Shown here: positions 61,311-64,000 of the stretch, one piece after another | How the letters are laid out: each line of letters starts with the position of its first letter | Numbering within the stretch: position 1 is the first letter of the stretch | Assembly (NCBI RefSeq): GCF_005048155.1 | Contig: NZ_SUMB01000013.1 | Coordinates: 62,001 to 126,000, forward strand | DNA: 64,000 nt | Direction: 5' to 3' | Source: Streptomyces piniterrae | GTDB taxonomy: Bacteria; Actinomycetota; Actinomycetes; Streptomycetales; Streptomycetaceae | Position numbers and translations under genes: made by a program | The notes under the pieces: generated by a model | Database searches by the model: none | What the model was told of the DNA's origin: nothing | The model's input: the letters and a program-made list of their open reading frames with translations, nothing else

Positions 61311-62528
61311 GTGAAACCCGCCCGTCCGGTGGTCCTGGCCGCCGTGCTGCTCACCTCCGGCGCCGGGCTGCCGACCGCCCCCGCGGCGCCCGCCGCCGAA
61401 CGGCGTGACGCGGCGCCCCGTCGGCACGCCCCGGCGCCGCTCTACGAGTCCACCGATGTGGCGGTGTCGGGGCAGGGGGCGCACACGTACCGCATCCCGG
61501 CGCTGGCCACGCTGCCGGACGGCACCCTCCTCGCGGCCTACGACCGGCGCAACGACAGCGCGGCCGATCTGCCGGGCGATGTGGATGTGATGGTGCGGCG
61601 CAGCACCGACAACGGCCGGACCTGGAGCGCCCCGCGGGCGGTCGTCGACTACGGCGGCGGTGCGGGCGCGGGGGACCCGAGTCTGGTGGTCGACCGGGAC
61701 ACCGGCCGGGTCTTCCTGTTTCACGCGTACGGGCCCAAGGGCATCGGCTTCGCCAACGCGGGCGCCGGCAACGCCCATGACAGCAGGACGGTCCTGCACA
61801 CCGACTACGGCTATTCGGACGACGGCGGCCGCAGCTGGCGGAAACGTCGGGCCACCCGGGCCCTCAAGGACCCGTCCTGGCACGGCATCTTCGCGTCGTC
61901 GGGCACCGGCATCCAGCTGTCCACCGGGCGGCTGCTCCAGCAGTACGCGTTCCGCAAGGCCGACGGCGGCATGTGGGCGGCCAGTGCGTACAGCGATGAC
62001 CATGGTGCGAGCTGGCACATGGGCAAGCCGGTCGGGCCGCTGATGGACGAGAACAAGACCGTCGAGCTGGCGGACGGCCGGGTCATGCTCAACAGCCGGA
62101 CGCGGAGCGGCGGCAGGCGGCTGGTGGCGTATTCGCGGGACGGGGGGCTGAGCTACGGGGCGCCGGTCGCGGACGACGAGCTGATCGACCCGGTCAACAA
62201 CGCGGCGATCCTGCGCTACGACCCGCGGGCGCCGCGGAGTCGTGCGCGGTCGCACTGGCTGCTGTTCAGCAATACGGCGAGCACCAAGGCGCGGGAGAAC
62301 CTCACCGTGCGGCTGTCGTGCGACGACGGGCGGAGCTGGCCGGTCTCCCGGGTCGTCATGCCGGGCGCGTCGGCGTACTCGACGCTGACCCGGCTGAAGG
62401 ACGGCACGTTCGGGCTGCTCTACGAGGCCGGGCCGTACAAGAGGCTCACCTTCGCCCGCTTCGATGACGCCTGGCTGGGGGTGCGGTGTCCGGTCGGGCG
62501 CCCGATCGGGCGAACCTCACCCGGATGA
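61311..62528 (+). CDS. Secreted exo-alpha-sialidase (BNR repeats)
   Basis: 405 residues. Signal peptide (~1-29, PAAPAA), YRIPAL (the FRIP-type Arg of the active site), and five Asp boxes of the S-x-D-x-G-x-x-W pattern: STDNGRTW, SDDGGRSW, SDDHGASW, SRDGGLSY, SCDDGRSW. ENKTVELADG and a late YEAG Tyr segment fit the GH33 catalytic Glu and Tyr. It releases terminal sialic acid outside the cell. GTG 61311 has GGAGG 5 bases upstream. A single catalytic propeller with no extra CBM. Ends 8 bp from the convergent STAS gene. Confidence 0.9.
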   Translation: MKPARPVVLAAVLLTSGAGLPTAPAAPAAERRDAAPRRHAPAPLYESTDVAVSGQGAHTYRIPALATLPDGTLLAAYDRRNDSAADLPGDVDVMVRRSTDNGRTWSAPRAVVDYGGGAGAGDPSLVVDRDTGRVFLFHAYGPKGIGFANAGAGNAHDSRTVLHTDYGYSDDGGRSWRKRRATRALKDPSWHGIFASSGTGIQLSTGRLLQQYAFRKADGGMWAASAYSDDHGASWHMGKPVGPLMDENKTVELADGRVMLNSRTRSGGRRLVAYSRDGGLSYGAPVADDELIDPVNNAAILRYDPRAPRSRARSHWLLFSNTASTKARENLTVRLSCDDGRSWPVSRVVMPGASAYSTLTRLKDGTFGLLYEAGPYKRLTFARFDDAWLGVRCPVGRPIGRTSPG

Positions 62529-62536
62529 GCCTCCTG

Positions 62537-62962
62537 TCACACGGACGGGCTCCCTGTGGGCGGCCATGCCGGGCGCGCGGCGTCGGGGACGGCGGCCAGC
62601 GCATGGCCGACCGTGGGGAAGCAGGAGAAGACGCCGAGGGACTGGGTGCCGACCAGCAGCCGCAGCATCCGTACGCCGAGCGAGGCCAGCAGCAGCCGGC
62701 CCTCCAGGCGCCGGCACAGCCATTCCAGGGCGAGCAGGCAGCTCAGGCCCCGCGAATCGCAGAAGCGCAGCGCGGTCAGGTCGAGCACGAGGAAGCGGTG
62801 GCCGGCCGAGACGACCGATCGGGCCTCGGCGAGAAACGCCTGCTCGGTACGGAGATCCAGCTCTCCGCTGACCCGCAGGACCGCGCACTCTTCCTCCTGC
62901 ACGATCGCAGTGACCGCCAACGACCGCATCTCCGAGCTCATGGTGTCCAGACTAAGGGCCAT
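62537..62962 (-). CDS. STAS-domain anti-sigma-factor antagonist
   Basis: 141 residues, single STAS domain: VLRVSGELDLRTEQAFL, FLVLDLTALRFCDSRGLSCLL with the phosphorylatable Ser in DSRG (Ser70), and a C-terminal helix. SpoIIAA-like proteins are switched by phosphorylation and release a sigma factor from its anti-sigma. No anti-sigma gene is adjacent. ATG 62962 has a weak ribosome site; later ATGs (MSSEM, MRSLAV) are possible starts. Confidence 0.85.
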   Translation of the reverse strand: MALSLDTMSSEMRSLAVTAIVQEEECAVLRVSGELDLRTEQAFLAEARSVVSAGHRFLVLDLTALRFCDSRGLSCLLALEWLCRRLEGRLLLASLGVRMLRLLVGTQSLGVFSCFPTVGHALAAVPDAARPAWPPTGSPSV

Positions 62963-63050
62963 TTTCGACCGGTGCGGTCAGCGGGACGGGCCGTCCCGAT
63001 GGCTGGTACGGGCAGCTCGGGGGGCCGTCGGCCCGCCCGAGCAGGCACCG

Positions 63051-63139
63051 AGGCGGGCAGAAACGGTCGAGTTTTCTCCCGTTACGGGCAGGGTTCCGCC
63101 CTCGTACGGTTGCTATAAACCTCAGGCGGGCAGAAACGG
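63051..63139. promoter_or_regulatory. Direct repeat AGGCGGGCAGAAACGG (two copies) upstream of the DeoR gene
   Basis: The 16-bp sequence occurs at 63051-63066 and 63124-63139, flanking a TATAAA-like -10 at about 63113-63118. Candidate autoregulatory operator of the downstream DeoR-type repressor. Confidence 0.5.
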
Positions 63140-63184
63140 GCAGGCCCGTGACCGAACGATCAGCGGTATCGGCAGGAGGCAGCG

Positions 63185-63946
63185 ATGAGGGCAGAGGAAC
63201 GCCAGCACCGCATCCTTGCGCTCGTCCGGCAGTCCGGCCGGGTCGAGGTCGCCGACGCCGCGGTGGAGTTCGGTGTCTCCCGCGAGACCCTGCGGCGCGA
63301 TCTGAGCGAGCTGGAGCGCCGCGGTCTGGTCCGGCGTACGCACGGCGCGGCGTACCCGGTCGAGAGCGCCGGTTTCGAGACCACGCTGGCCCGGCGTGAA
63401 ACCCAGCAGGTGGCGGAGAAACGGAGGATCGCCGCGGCCGCGGCACAACTGGTCGGCGAGGCGGAGACGGTCTTCGTGGACGAGGGCTACACCCCCGAGC
63501 TGGTCGCCATGCAGCTGCCCACCGACCGTCCACTGACCGTGATCACCGCCTCGTTGCGGACCGCGTCCCTGGTCTCCGCGTCCGAGTCCACGACCGTGCT
63601 GCTGGCCGGCGGCCGGGTCCGTGCCCGGACGCAGGCGACGGTGGGCTCGTGGGCCCGGGACATGGTCGCCCGGTTCGTGATCGACCTGGCGTTCCTGGGT
63701 GCCAACGGCGTCTCCCGGGAGCACGGTCTGACCACCCCCGATCCGGCCGTCGCCGATGTGAAGGCGCAGGCCGTCCGCTCCTCGCGGCGGAAGGTGCTGG
63801 TCGGTGTGCACAACAAGTTCGGCGCCAGCAGCTTCTGCAAGTTCGCCGAGGTGAGCGATCTCGACACGATCGTCACCGATGCCGGGCTCTCCGCTCCGGA
63901 GGCCCATCGCTATTCGCTCCTGGGGCCGCAGGTGCTCCGGGTCTGA
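63185..63946 (+). CDS. DeoR/GlpR-family transcription repressor
   Basis: 253 residues. N-terminal HTH (ERQHRILALVRQSGRVEVADAAVEFGVSRETLRRDL in pieces: ILALVRQSGRVEV and FGVSRETLRRDL) with the family LERRGLVRRTHGAA turn, then the sugar-phosphate-binding DeoR C-terminal domain (VFVDEGYTPELVA, LLAGGRVRARTQATVG, LAFLGANGVS, DLDTIVTDAG). It probably senses a phosphorylated sugar or polyol; the dhaKLM genes 5 kb to the left are one possible target but are not adjacent. ATG 63185 follows GGAGG. The last 54 bp of the window contain nothing recognisable. Confidence 0.9.
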   Translation: MRAEERQHRILALVRQSGRVEVADAAVEFGVSRETLRRDLSELERRGLVRRTHGAAYPVESAGFETTLARRETQQVAEKRRIAAAAAQLVGEAETVFVDEGYTPELVAMQLPTDRPLTVITASLRTASLVSASESTTVLLAGGRVRARTQATVGSWARDMVARFVIDLAFLGANGVSREHGLTTPDPAVADVKAQAVRSSRRKVLVGVHNKFGASSFCKFAEVSDLDTIVTDAGLSAPEAHRYSLLGPQVLRV

Positions 63947-64000
63947 CCCGGGCGGGGCCGCCCGGACGAACGGCCCCCCACGCAAACCCATCCCATAGCT

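Overview
The window comes from a high-GC actinomycete, almost certainly a Streptomyces. GC content is very high, reading frames have a strong third-position GC bias, TTA codons are nearly absent, GTG starts and ATGA/GTGA start-stop couplings are common, and typical streptomycete families occur (DUF5133, DUF574 methyltransferase, StrR-like ParB-N regulator, Cfp30B-like VOC proteins, CysJ-fused nitrate reductase). No tRNA, rRNA, CRISPR array, transposase or integrase is visible.

Layout. (1) 1-13041: acyl-CoA catabolism. A minus-strand run encodes a crotonase, a two-domain DUF35 OB-fold protein, a thiolase-fold Ltp protein and a second thiolase cut by the left edge. An acyl-CoA synthetase is divergent from it. 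A secreted chorismate mutase, phenylacetate-CoA ligase, a VOC protein, two further acyl-CoA synthetases and a nitronate monooxygenase follow. (2) 13151-22755: a 9.5-kb stretch bracketed by two inverted copies of a ~66-bp palindromic element. It holds a phytoene-desaturase-like oxidase, a secreted GH27 alpha-galactosidase, an acyl-CoA dehydrogenase / DUF2236 oxygenase / TPR-Ser/Thr-kinase operon, a small secreted SH3-like protein and a second VOC protein. (3) 22766-36718: iron. A TetX-like flavin monooxygenase diverges from a siderophore uptake operon (two FecCD permeases, ATPase, binding lipoprotein) with an IdeR/DmdR-type iron box. Next comes a five-gene operon, ATP-grasp / NIS synthetase / MFS exporter / NIS synthetase / PLP decarboxylase, in the same order as the vibrioferrin operon pvsABCDE. 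(4) 36997-48650: a ferredoxin-reductase-like flavoprotein, a 1435-residue nitrate reductase-CysJ fusion behind a GlnR site, a small Pro/Glu-rich protein, DUF5133, phosphoketolase, a TTA-containing unknown gene, Ku and an HTH regulator. (5) 48759-64000: an orphan StrR-family regulator, DUF3048 lipoprotein, acylphosphatase, DUF72 protein, secreted M4 protease, orphan sugar-binding lipoprotein, dhaKLM, DUF574 methyltransferase, a sigma-like gene with three TTA codons plus its coupled partners, a secreted sialidase, a STAS protein and a DeoR-type repressor.

How the parts work together. The iron block looks like a complete make-export-import system for a carboxylate siderophore of the vibrioferrin type. 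The left block would activate, dehydrogenate, hydrate and cleave a bulky acyl-CoA whose identity cannot be read from the sequence. Phosphoketolase, Dha kinase, alpha-galactosidase, sialidase and the sugar-binding lipoprotein are carbon-scavenging functions without an obvious common circuit.

Two genome-level oddities recur. Many genes carry low-complexity tails, linkers or N-termini built from short in-frame tandem repeats, and many intergenic gaps hold degenerate tandem repeats. In addition, a pyrimidine-rich tract ending in a conserved ~30-bp box occurs upstream of three unrelated genes, each time in the sense orientation. Product names rest on reading the translated sequences against known family motifs; no database search was possible.
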